Positions 1 to 6,610 of a stretch of DNA of 12,851 nucleotides are shown one piece after another. Under the pieces are notes generated by a model. It was not told where the DNA came from. It did not search any database and was given only the letters and a program-made list of their open reading frames with translations. A program made the position numbers and the translations under genes. The stretch spans positions 1 to 12,851 of the forward strand of contig SXSP01000351.1 in assembly GCA_005792225.1 (NCBI GenBank), given 5' to 3'. This DNA is from Bdellovibrionales bacterium. Its GTDB lineage: Bacteria > Bdellovibrionota > Bdellovibrionia > Bdellovibrionales > JAMPXM01. The first letter of the stretch is position 1. Every line of letters starts with the position of its first letter.

Positions 1-450
1 ACGTTGCTGCTGCCCGCCCGAGAGCTGATTCGGCTTGTGAGTGATATGGGAGCTGAGGCCCACCGTCTCTAAGAGTTGCAGAGCCTTGGCGCGCGGATCT
101 TCCAAGCCTTCCGCGTAGCGAGTGGGAAGTAAGACATTTTCGAGCACGTCGGCCCGGTGAAGCAAATGAAACTGCTGGAACACGAAGCCGATGTGGCGGC
201 TCCGGAGTTCCGCGAGCTTCTCATTATCTAAACGAGTGATCTCGTGGCCCGCGAATGTGAAGGATCCTCTGGACGGTTTTAGGAGACAACCGATGATGTA
301 AAGGAGAGTCGACTTGCCCGAGCCCGATGGTCCTAAGATTCCGACCATTTCGCCGCGGTTGACCTTGAGACTGACATCATCCAGCACCTTGAGCGGCCTT
401 CCGTCCAGCGAGTAGGTCAGCTCAATACCGCGGAGTTCGATGAAACTCAT
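1..450 (-). CDS. ABC transporter ATP-binding protein, MacB/LolD type (3' end missing)
   Basis: This is the ATPase of an ABC exporter. It runs from an ATG at 450 to the left edge with 150 open codons and no stop. Visible motifs are Walker A GPSGSGKST (residues 40-48), the Q-loop in VFQQFHLL (about 90-97) followed by ENVLLP, and the signature LSGGQQQR at residues 143-150, where the window ends. Walker B and the H-loop lie outside. The VFQQF...ENV.LP pattern is typical of the MacB/LolD/FtsE group, which power MacAB-type efflux or lipoprotein release. The start codon directly follows the TAA of the adaptor gene (no gap) and GAGGAG sits three bases upstream, so the two are translationally coupled. 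With an adaptor and a TolC-like gene upstream, MacAB-like efflux is the likely role; the permease should come next, beyond the edge. The family is certain, the substrate unknown. Confidence 0.93.
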   Translation of the reverse strand, partial: MSFIELRGIELTYSLDGRPLKVLDDVSLKVNRGEMVGILGPSGSGKSTLLYIIGCLLKPSRGSFTFAGHEITRLDNEKLAELRSRHIGFVFQQFHLLHRADVLENVLLPTRYAEGLEDPRAKALQLLETVGLSSHITHKPNQLSGGQQQR

Positions 451-1323
451 TTACTCCTCGATTCGCGGGAGGTTCAAGAAATCGATCACCCGCACGCGCT
501 CGCCCTCGGCGAGTCCACTCTTGATCTCCGCCGCCTCTTCAGTCTGAAGTCCGAGGGTGATGTTCTTCCGCGTCCCATCGGCAGTAAAGACGTGATAGCC
601 CTCGGAATCTTCATGGATGTATTCATGCGCGAGCGCCAAGACGTTCTCTCGGCGATCGGTGATGACGTCCATCAATACCGACATGCCAGGAAGGAGTCGC
701 GGATCTTGCGTTTTGAGCGCCACGCGAATCTGAAATTCGGCACTCGAAGACGAGAACACCTGTTTGTCGCGAGCGCCGAGGGCGATTTCGCTGATTTCGC
801 CCGGGAACGTTTCTCCGATCAGCGCCGAGACGCGAACGAGTGCCTCCTGCTTACGTTTGATCTTTGCGATATCTAACTCGGCCACCGCCGCGAGAACGAA
901 GAGACTACTGAGATCCTCGACCCGCACGACGAGACTTTGCTCGCTCTGTTCGCCGACGAATTCACCCTCAGTCCTTAAGACCTGAGTGACGACGCCGGGA
1001 AAAACCGAGCGCACCGGATAGTTTCGCTCGCCCCCCACCAGCGTCGGGCTGAAAGTCACGAGCGGGTCGCCGTCTTTGACTTTTTGGCCGACGGTCACGA
1101 AGAGTTTTTGAACGTAGCCGTTAAAGGGAGGGCGCACGTCGAGCCGACGTTTGGGAGAAATCTGGCCCGATATCGTCACGCGCTGCTCAAGATCCATTCG
1201 CATCACTTCGCCGATGCCGTTTGGACTCGCATTCCCCGAGCCCCGCGTGAGGACAAAGATCACTCCGACGGCAACTATGAGCAAGAGGAGCGCGATTAGC
1301 TTATTGTTGGTTAAGAACTTCAT
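451..1323 (-). CDS. Periplasmic adaptor (membrane fusion protein, HlyD/MacA family) without helical hairpin
   Basis: A 290-residue adaptor linking an inner-membrane ABC exporter to an outer-membrane channel. Residues 8-25 form one uncleaved-looking membrane segment. The two halves of the lipoyl domain (about 63-92 and 103-135) follow, then a beta-barrel domain (about 140-222, with LLPGMSVLMDV) and a short membrane-proximal domain (about 228-285). The alpha-helical hairpin that normally separates the lipoyl halves and docks on TolC is absent: only about ten residues (FSPTLVGGER) connect them, and the protein is shorter than typical MacA. It overlaps the upstream outer-membrane factor gene by 23 bp and abuts the ATPase gene. 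GAAGGA lies seven bases before the ATG, supporting this start. The family call rests on the lipoyl and barrel pattern plus context. The lack of a hairpin is read directly from the sequence; its consequence for docking is inference. Confidence 0.9.
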   Translation of the reverse strand: MKFLTNNKLIALLLLIVAVGVIFVLTRGSGNASPNGIGEVMRMDLEQRVTISGQISPKRRLDVRPPFNGYVQKLFVTVGQKVKDGDPLVTFSPTLVGGERNYPVRSVFPGVVTQVLRTEGEFVGEQSEQSLVVRVEDLSSLFVLAAVAELDIAKIKRKQEALVRVSALIGETFPGEISEIALGARDKQVFSSSSAEFQIRVALKTQDPRLLPGMSVLMDVITDRRENVLALAHEYIHEDSEGYHVFTADGTRKNITLGLQTEEAAEIKSGLAEGERVRVIDFLNLPRIEE

Positions 1324-2647
1324 CGGCGTTTCCTTCGTAGTACGCGAGATCGGCGCGGTTCTTCAGAAGACTGAAGCGGAGGGTGATATCTTGCGTGCGG
1401 CTGTCGTAGAAATTTCCGAGTGCGGAGATCAAGTCGGTGTAAATGACTTTCCCTTCCCGGTAGCCGCGGTTGAGGCTCGTGTAAACATCTTCGCTCGCTC
1501 TTAGGATTTGGGCACTCACCTTCAGCGACGACACGATCACACGATTGTTTTGCGTGAGAATACTCAAACTCTGACGAGTTTGGATGCGTTGACGTTCTCG
1601 ACCGTTGATCTCGATGGCGCGCGCATTTGCCGCGATCTCGACGTTTCGGCGCCGAATACCCCAATCCCAAAGATTGTACTCGAGGACAATGAGCCCGGAG
1701 AGATTCCAGAACGGATCGTCGACGTACTCAAATCTTTCACCAATGTACTGGGGCTGAGTATACTCGTAGGAGCCTCGAAGCGAGAGGCGCGGCCAGTAGG
1801 CCCTTTGCGCCGACGTGTATTGAATATCCGCGATCTCTTCCTGCGCTCGTGCGACTCGGAATTCGAACGTTTGCTCCGGATCAATTCTGGGCGCGGAGAG
1901 AAGTTCCACGCGAATTCCCTTTGGGTCATACGGCTCAAACTCGTACTCCCCGCTCACGCCGATCGTGGCGATCAGATTTTCTTTTACTTCCCGCACGCGG
2001 AATTCCGAATTCAGAATTTGCACTTCGGATCTCTGAAGGTCCGTCTTGATGCGGAGGTAGTCTCGATTACTGCTCAAGCCTTGAAAGTAGCGAGTCTCGA
2101 TCGACTTAAATTGCGTTCGAAGTGTCGTCTGCTGCTCCTTTTGAAGACTGAGCGTGAAAAAAGCCTCGGAGTAGTCGAAGTACGCCTTCGCAACATCCAC
2201 CAACGTTTTGTTTTTTCCCTGCTGAAGATTGAGCTTTGAAATGTCAGCGTTTAAATTTGCAATCTTCGCGTTCCGCCACGTCTCGCCGTTGTCGTAGAGA
2301 TTTTCGGTGATCGATAGACCCAGGCTGTTCGTCCACGGTTCGTGGATGCCGAGGCCGAGCGTGCGGTTCGATCCCGACGCGAGTCCCTCGCGGCTATAGC
2401 GGGTGTACGCGTGATTGGCCGTGAGATCGACGGAAGGTAAGAGACTTGACCAAGCGTTTTTTCGCTCGAGCGTCTGGTTTCGTTCCGTACGAACGAGGGT
2501 GTCGTAGTCTGGGTTCTTCTCAAGCGCGAGTTGAAGCGCGCGCTTAAAGTTCAGTTTTTCGGGAGCCGGGCTTTGAGCGTAAGCATCAACGCGAGCGAAG
2601 ACGAGAAGGATAAAGGCGACCGCGGCGAATGGGAAAAGCTCTCGCAT
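1301..2647 (-). CDS. TolC-like outer-membrane efflux protein
   Basis: A 448-residue outer-membrane factor, the exit channel of a tripartite efflux pump. Residues 1-24 form a signal peptide (hydrophobic AAVAFILLVFA, cleavage after AYA). The mature protein opens with LNFKRALQLALEKNPDY, the usual start of the first OEP repeat. It has two helical repeats with long coiled-coil stretches (about 120-210 and 255-435) and aromatic beta-barrel segments such as LRGSYEYTQPQY. Length is normal for the family. It is the first gene of the efflux operon: the adaptor gene begins inside its 3' end and the ATPase follows. The ATG at 2647 has no Shine-Dalgarno site. Instead, an inverted repeat and a putative promoter lie right against it (see 2648-2685), suggesting a nearly leaderless transcript. 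The class is sure; the drug or other substrate cannot be read. Confidence 0.9.
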   Translation of the reverse strand: MRELFPFAAVAFILLVFARVDAYAQSPAPEKLNFKRALQLALEKNPDYDTLVRTERNQTLERKNAWSSLLPSVDLTANHAYTRYSREGLASGSNRTLGLGIHEPWTNSLGLSITENLYDNGETWRNAKIANLNADISKLNLQQGKNKTLVDVAKAYFDYSEAFFTLSLQKEQQTTLRTQFKSIETRYFQGLSSNRDYLRIKTDLQRSEVQILNSEFRVREVKENLIATIGVSGEYEFEPYDPKGIRVELLSAPRIDPEQTFEFRVARAQEEIADIQYTSAQRAYWPRLSLRGSYEYTQPQYIGERFEYVDDPFWNLSGLIVLEYNLWDWGIRRRNVEIAANARAIEINGRERQRIQTRQSLSILTQNNRVIVSSLKVSAQILRASEDVYTSLNRGYREGKVIYTDLISALGNFYDSRTQDITLRFSLLKNRADLAYYEGNADEVLNQQ

Positions 2648-2685
2648 AGGGTGTGCAATCTAGTGCGTCACACCCTTGACGACAA
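2648..2685 (-). promoter_or_regulatory. Putative efflux operon promoter with operator-like inverted repeat
   Basis: On the minus strand a -35-like TTGTCG (2680-2685) and a -10-like TAGATT (2657-2662) are separated by 17 bp. Each matches consensus at 4 of 6 bases. An 8-bp perfect inverted repeat, AGGGTGTG (2669-2676) and CACACCCT (2648-2655) with a 13-base spacer, flanks the -10 box and ends directly at the ATG. A repressor bound there would cover the promoter and the transcription start. The sequence is directly seen; the promoter and operator roles are inferred. Confidence 0.4.
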
Positions 2686-2710
2686 CGCGAGTCATGCCGC
2701 GTCATCATCC

Positions 2711-3826
2711 TCATGAACCGAGGTTTAACACTCGCTCCGACGGAAGCTCTCGATTGAAAGTCACAACCTTCGGAGTTTTTACACGGTGACGTTCGGTGAG
2801 ATCCCAAAGAAGTTCGTGAGCTGCGAGAACGACTTGAGTCGGTTCCGCGAGACGGGGCCCGCCGCGCCCTTGGAACCGACCTTCGAAGTCAATGATGAGA
2901 CTCCGATATGGCACAAGCCACGGAGTGCGAGACGGATCCTGTTGCGTGCGGAGATCAACGACCGGCGTACGCACGGCGGTTGAAAGATTCAAAGCGCAAG
3001 TTGACGACGAGATCACGAGCGTTGAGCGCGAGAAGAGATGCGCGAGTTCATCGAGCCGGAAAACATCACTCAAAGCGTAACAAGGCACTCTCGCCGCCTC
3101 CTGGATTTCGGCCAAGATGGCTCGATCGGCTTCGTCACCGGTCAACAAAATTTGATGATTCAGCCTGAGGGAGAGTTCTCGCACGATGGCGCCGAGGGTT
3201 TCCGCGCGACCGGGAGTCTGTTGGTTTCCGGGATGAACGATCACGAAGGGCGATTCCGCGCGAACTCCGCGCTCCTTTAAAATTTCCGTGACCCTTCTTC
3301 TGGTGTCGCCCGGAATCTTCACGCGGATGCGCTCATCACTGGTGTGGCAGCCGACGCTCGCGACGAGTTCCAATTGCCGACGGACTTCGTGGCGGAGAAT
3401 TTTGACGGGCTCGACTTCCTCGACCCAATCACTCAACAGGCCGTGGGGGTTTTCGCGGCAGTGCGCGAGCCGACGGGGTATTTCGGCGAGCAAACAAACG
3501 AGGGCCTCGGGCATAGGATTTTGGTGGTGCGAACTAAAGATGACGGCAGCATCGAATCCACGTTCTCTCAGGGTCGCGATGAGATCGTGATGAGCGGGAC
3601 CGTCGCTCACGCGACCGGCGTCAGCCCAGGGAGCATCGAAGGCGATCACATCATCAACCGAGGCGAGAAGGCGCCCCAAATTTGCAGCCGATTTCGAAGT
3701 GAGAAGCGTCATCTTAGCGCCCGGATTGGATTCCTTGAGCGCGCGAATTGCGGGTTCCGTCGTGAGAATATCGTTGAGCCCGTCAAGACGCAGACAAAGA
3801 ATCTTCCGTAATCCCTTCCAAGACAT
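2711..3826 (-). CDS. Glycosyltransferase family 9 (heptosyltransferase-type) protein, divergent motifs
   Basis: A 371-residue GT-B fold protein of family GT9, which usually adds heptose from ADP-heptose to the lipopolysaccharide core on the cytoplasmic side of the inner membrane. The N-terminal motif reads RLDGLNDILTTEPAIRALK (residues 13-31): the usual GD is ND, keeping the Asp (D19) that acts as base in WaaC-type enzymes. The C-terminal half has VIVHPGNQQTPGR (195-207) and ILLTGDEAD. The usual (N)D(S/T)GPxHLAAA stretch is SSSTCALNLSTA (273-284), so the Asp, Gly and His are replaced. It starts at an ATG with GGAGG/GGGAG six to nine bases upstream and has its own promoter (3864-3892). The efflux operon begins 63 bp downstream. 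Family confidence is good; activity and acceptor are uncertain given the altered motif. Confidence 0.82.
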   Translation of the reverse strand: MSWKGLRKILCLRLDGLNDILTTEPAIRALKESNPGAKMTLLTSKSAANLGRLLASVDDVIAFDAPWADAGRVSDGPAHHDLIATLRERGFDAAVIFSSHHQNPMPEALVCLLAEIPRRLAHCRENPHGLLSDWVEEVEPVKILRHEVRRQLELVASVGCHTSDERIRVKIPGDTRRRVTEILKERGVRAESPFVIVHPGNQQTPGRAETLGAIVRELSLRLNHQILLTGDEADRAILAEIQEAARVPCYALSDVFRLDELAHLFSRSTLVISSSTCALNLSTAVRTPVVDLRTQQDPSRTPWLVPYRSLIIDFEGRFQGRGGPRLAEPTQVVLAAHELLWDLTERHRVKTPKVVTFNRELPSERVLNLGS

Positions 3827-3863
3827 ATTTCGCTCCCTCCCCGAGGAAAGGTCGTCTCAGTTT

Positions 3864-3892
3864 TTTAGAGAAAAGACCATCGGCTGTGACAA
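3864..3892 (-). promoter_or_regulatory. Putative sigma70-type promoter of the GT9 gene
   Basis: On the minus strand TTGTCA (3887-3892, 5 of 6 to consensus) and TCTAAA (3864-3869, 4 of 6) are separated by 17 bp. A GGAGGGAG ribosome binding site (3833-3840) follows, upstream of the ATG at 3826. It lies in the 111-bp gap after the folate operon, which shows no clear terminator. Confidence 0.45.
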
Positions 3893-3937
3893 ATGATAAC
3901 GACAAAATAAGTTTGGGCGATTGTTGCGCACGCACGT

Positions 3938-4678
3938 TCACAACTTCGGCGCAAAATTTCCCAAATGACGGAACAGCGGGAAGTAGAGATCTTCCTCCGC
4001 CGGAATTTGGACTTCGGTTCGCGAGCGATCCGCGCTGGGATTGAAAATGAAGTCGACGGGTGCATCGGAGACAATGGCCAAAGGGGTACTCTCACTCCCC
4101 TCTCCCATCATCATGACCGCCGCTCCCGCGAGTCCATCGGCTAAGTTCATCGTGGTCATCTTCAACTCTCGCCCGTAAAGATCGGGCTGACCGATCAAGC
4201 TCCGAACGGCCTGAAAGCCTGCGTGCGCAAGAGAAATTCCGGTGACTCCACGGCGAAGCGGAGTCGTGTGCGAATCGGTGAAAACAACCCCCAGCTCCTG
4301 AAGATTCCATTTTGCCCGGAGGGCCTCCCATAGAGCGAGGCAACTTTCAAAGGGATGAGGAGGAAACAGGACGTAGCCGCCGTCTTCGACGTTGCTCTCG
4401 TCGATGCCGGCAGAGGCGATAAATAAACCATGTTTAATCGTGAGATGACATCCGTAACCGATATCGCCGAGGTAATGGTCGGCTTCGCGTTTGACGAGCG
4501 CGTCTTTATCGATCATATCTCGGCTAACGAGGCATGCTTCGGAGAGACTCACGATTTTAGAGGTGACGGCGACAATTATTTTCTCCCGAACGAGGGCGTT
4601 AGGAACAGATTGAAAGATAAACTGGGCGAGATCGTCGTTTTTTTTGAAGATCGGTGTGCGAATGGCTTGAACGTTCAC
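3938..4678 (-). CDS. CofE-family gamma-glutamyl ligase, probable folylglutamate synthetase (FolC2-like)
   Basis: A 246-residue member of the F420-0:gamma-glutamyl ligase (CofE, COG1478) family, which joins glutamate by gamma linkage using a nucleoside triphosphate. Family features: VAVTSKIVSLSEA (residues 37-48), IKHGLFIASAGIDESNV (81-97), LFPPHPFESC (104-113), VVFTDSHTTPLRRGVTG (131-147), and MNLADGLAGAAVMMMGEG (177-194) before PLAIV. The acidic and histidine residues expected for metal and nucleotide binding are present. It begins at a GTG that overlaps the folKP stop (GTGA), with GGAG eight bases upstream, so it is the third gene of a folate operon. No F420 genes are visible. In Chlamydia a COG1478 protein next to folB and folKP stands in for FolC, so folate glutamylation is the likely role. 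Family is firm; substrate is inferred from context. Confidence 0.85.
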   Translation of the reverse strand: MNVQAIRTPIFKKNDDLAQFIFQSVPNALVREKIIVAVTSKIVSLSEACLVSRDMIDKDALVKREADHYLGDIGYGCHLTIKHGLFIASAGIDESNVEDGGYVLFPPHPFESCLALWEALRAKWNLQELGVVFTDSHTTPLRRGVTGISLAHAGFQAVRSLIGQPDLYGRELKMTTMNLADGLAGAAVMMMGEGSESTPLAIVSDAPVDFIFNPSADRSRTEVQIPAEEDLYFPLFRHLGNFAPKL

Positions 4679-5928
4679 CTTCGAGTCTCCATGTAAGCTT
4701 GAAAGGCGCGCATCGTTTCGTTTGCGGCGTGAACCCGCAGGATGTCGACCCCGCGTTCTGCGAGCCTCAGCGAGACACCGAGGGTTTCGGGATCACGATC
4801 GGGCGCTTCGGCTCTCGTCCAGGTTTTCAAGAACCCTTTTCGCGAATGCCCAACGAGCAGGCGCACGGGAAGATCCATGAATTCGTCAATGCGCTTTAAT
4901 AGCGAAATCGATTGCTGGGCCGTTTTGCCAAAGCCGATTCCGGGGTCAAAAATGATCCGTTCGAGAGCAATGCCTGATTGCTCGAGTTTTTCGAGTTGTT
5001 GGCGTGCCCACAATTTCACTTCGGCGACTGGATCAACTGAATCGGGTAAGGAGATTTTCGGATCCGCCGGAACACTCAGGCTATGCATGAGGACGTAATC
5101 GCAAGAATTTGATTTGAGGACATCGATCATCGCATCGTCGGCGAGACCGCTCACATCGTTGATCCAATTGACTCCCGCCTCCAGCGCACGTCGCGCGACT
5201 TCGGCGTGGCGGGTGTCAACGCTCACGAGAGGCCGAAATACGCGATTCTCGTAATGTGAACGAATTTTCTCGAGCGCTGGCTTAAGCCTCAGCCACTCCT
5301 CTTTCGCATCGAGCGGAGTCGCTCCGGGTCGCGTCGATTCCGCGCCGACGTCGAGTATCTGCGCGTCGTCCAGTTTCGAAAGTCGAACGGAGAAATCGAG
5401 GTCGCTCGCGAGTTCACCGCCATCCGAAAACGAGTCGGGAGTAAAATTTAAAATCGCCATCCATAGCGGCGAATGGCCCGGTACGAGTCGCGCCTTTTGA
5501 AAGAAGCGCGGCAGGAGGTCCTTGAGGGGATCAAGAACAAAGGATCTCTCAAGAAGTCCCGAATGCGGGACCTTGAGGTGATGCTCTCCCCGGGTCTCCG
5601 CGAGTGTTTGATCACCGAAGAGAAGGATGTCGAGATCAATCACGCGCGGAGCCCAACGCTCCGACTGAATTCGACCAAGTTTTGCCTCGATCATCTTCAG
5701 TTGTACGAGAAGATCCATCGCGCTTCCCCGCCAATCCATCTCAATAACGGCATTCAGAAACGGAATGCGCCAAGCTTCCGGTCCGCCCTCGGGGATGAGG
5801 GCGGGAGTCGTATAGATAGGCGACGCACGAATTTTCTCTTTGGAGAGAAGTTGAAGTTCTCTCCCTGCCGCCTCGAGGTTCCCACGTCGGTCCCCTTGAT
5901 TTGATCCGAGACCAATCCACGTCTTCAA
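4675..5928 (-). CDS. folKP: Bifunctional HPPK-DHPS (FolK-FolP fusion)
   Basis: A cytosolic bifunctional folate enzyme. The N-terminal part (residues 1-140) is 6-hydroxymethyl-dihydropterin pyrophosphokinase, with WIGLGSNQGDR at 4-14, RWAPRVIDLDILLFGD at 91-106 and VPHSGLLERSFVLDPL at 120-135. The C-terminal part (about 150-417) is dihydropteroate synthase: LNFTPDSFSDGG (160-171), ILDVGAESTRPGA (191-203), SVDTR (236-240), INDVSGL (256-262), FDPGIGFGKT (327-336), GHSRKGFL (360-367) and the final RVHAANE. I place the start at the TTG at 5928, overlapping the folB stop as TTGA. The protein then begins MKTWIGLGSN, matching FolK N-termini, with GGAG ten bases upstream. A TTG at 5946 would add six residues but has no ribosome binding site. 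It is flanked by folB and the CofE-like ligase in one overlapping operon. Confidence 0.95.
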   Translation of the reverse strand: MKTWIGLGSNQGDRRGNLEAAGRELQLLSKEKIRASPIYTTPALIPEGGPEAWRIPFLNAVIEMDWRGSAMDLLVQLKMIEAKLGRIQSERWAPRVIDLDILLFGDQTLAETRGEHHLKVPHSGLLERSFVLDPLKDLLPRFFQKARLVPGHSPLWMAILNFTPDSFSDGGELASDLDFSVRLSKLDDAQILDVGAESTRPGATPLDAKEEWLRLKPALEKIRSHYENRVFRPLVSVDTRHAEVARRALEAGVNWINDVSGLADDAMIDVLKSNSCDYVLMHSLSVPADPKISLPDSVDPVAEVKLWARQQLEKLEQSGIALERIIFDPGIGFGKTAQQSISLLKRIDEFMDLPVRLLVGHSRKGFLKTWTRAEAPDRDPETLGVSLRLAERGVDILRVHAANETMRAFQAYMETRR

Positions 5929-6323
5929 AGCAAAAAATCTCCGCAAGCATAATGAGATCCGCCGAGCAGTCCGTCGACGGGAGGACGAACCTTGTGCAGA
6001 GAAAGTCCGATCAAGATCCCGTCGCTTGCGAGATCTTGCAGTGCCTCGTACGATTCGACGGCGAGTCTTTCGATGAGTTTGAATTCATTTCTCGCGCAAA
6101 GGTCTTTTAGTTTCTCGCTCACCTTCGCGTAGCAAATCGTATCGCCGATTTCATCGGATCGAACTCCGGCGGGTTCATGAGGAAATCGGAACTCCACCGT
6201 ATATCTCACCTCTTGCGGAATCTCTCTCTCATCCGCTAAGCAGCCGAGTCGAACTTGCACGCTGAGATCTTCGATGCGAAGCACGTGCACTTGACTCCTT
6301 CTCTTTGATTTGTCGTTGAGCAA
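5925..6323 (-). CDS. folB: Dihydroneopterin aldolase
   Basis: A 132-residue dihydroneopterin aldolase/epimerase, which makes 6-hydroxymethyl-dihydropterin and glycolaldehyde for folate synthesis in the cytosol. The features are the opening IEDLSVQVRLGC (residues 17-28), E32-R33 with Q37 (DEREIPQ), the DTICYAKV segment with Y65, LIERLA with E85, and K111 in HKVRPPV. These correspond to the pterin-binding Glu/Tyr and catalytic Lys of FolB. It starts at a TTG at 6323. There is no in-frame ATG, and a strong AAGGAG lies six bases upstream, which fixes this start. This gives a basic N-terminal extension (KSKRR) of about 12 residues before the usual domain start. It is the first gene of the folB-folKP-ligase operon. 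The FolX epimerase is a related alternative, but position next to folKP favours FolB. Confidence 0.9.
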   Translation of the reverse strand: MLNDKSKRRSQVHVLRIEDLSVQVRLGCLADEREIPQEVRYTVEFRFPHEPAGVRSDEIGDTICYAKVSEKLKDLCARNEFKLIERLAVESYEALQDLASDGILIGLSLHKVRPPVDGLLGGSHYACGDFLL

Positions 6324-6329
6324 TTCTGA

Positions 6330-6335
6330 CTCCTT
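6330..6335 (-). promoter_or_regulatory. Shine-Dalgarno site fixing the TTG start of folB
   Basis: AAGGAG on the minus strand lies six bases before the TTG at 6321-6323. No ATG is available nearby in frame, so this site decides the start. Confidence 0.75.
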
Positions 6336-6436
6336 GTGAAGCCGCCGAGTCTACTTGAGATGACGAAAGCGCGTACTTAAATTCCTTAATCAATGGGTTT
6401 AATGGAACTGAACACCGCATCCGTTACTGATTGCCC

Positions 6437-6456
6437 CGTTCAATTCGAATTCAACG
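6437..6456. promoter_or_regulatory. 20-bp near-perfect palindrome in divergent intergenic region
   Basis: The 20-bp segment reads as a palindrome except for one mismatched pair at its fifth and sixteenth positions; its centre AATTCGAATT is perfect. It lies between the folB operon (minus) and the Gly/Ser-rich protein gene (plus). It could be an operator for a dimeric regulator. I could not place a convincing promoter for either gene in the rest of this 287-bp gap. Confidence 0.35.
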
Positions 6457-6491
6457 TTTCAAGCTTATGTAGAGTTTATTTAAAGCCGTCA

Positions 6492-6585
6492 TTTGCGATG
6501 TGAAACTGCAAGAAGGCGGTTGTAGGTTTCTCCTCTGAGGTGCGAAGGCCCCCGAAGAAATTCACGGGAAGTTTCGCGTCGCAAA
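6492..6585 (+). promoter_or_regulatory. Structured 5' leader with 16-bp closing stem
   Basis: Bases 6492-6507 (TTTGCGATGTGAAACT) can pair along their whole length with 6570-6585 (AGTTTCGCGTCGCAAA). The 16-bp helix has no mismatch, two G-U pairs and a 62-base loop. It lies in the leader of the Gly/Ser-rich protein gene; the stem ends 11 bases before the AGGAGG site, which stays free. It may be a cis-acting RNA element or an inverted DNA repeat. The pairing is seen; the function is unknown. Confidence 0.4.
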
Positions 6586-6596
6586 CCAACACATTC

Positions 6597-6602
6597 AGGA
6601 GG
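6597..6602 (+). promoter_or_regulatory. Strong Shine-Dalgarno site
   Basis: A perfect AGGAGG lies eight bases before the ATG at 6611. It supports efficient translation of the Gly/Ser-rich exported protein and confirms that this frame, not the long overlapping frames, is the coding one. Confidence 0.8.
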
Positions 6603-6610
6603 TCCACAGG

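Noticed and set aside
3344..3811. Plus-strand frame of 155 codons over the first GT9 gene
   Set aside because: It is antisense to a clear GT9 gene, with no recognisable domain or ribosome binding site.
3850..3879. Terminator after the CofE-like gene
   Set aside because: The GGTC/TCTC and GAGA/GACC pairing flanking a T-run is broken by an internal loop, the T-run is in the loop rather than after the stem, and it overlaps the GT9 promoter.
5929..5946. TTG at 5946 as the folKP start
   Set aside because: No ribosome binding site precedes it, and FolK proteins usually begin just before the GLGSN motif, which fits the TTG at 5928.
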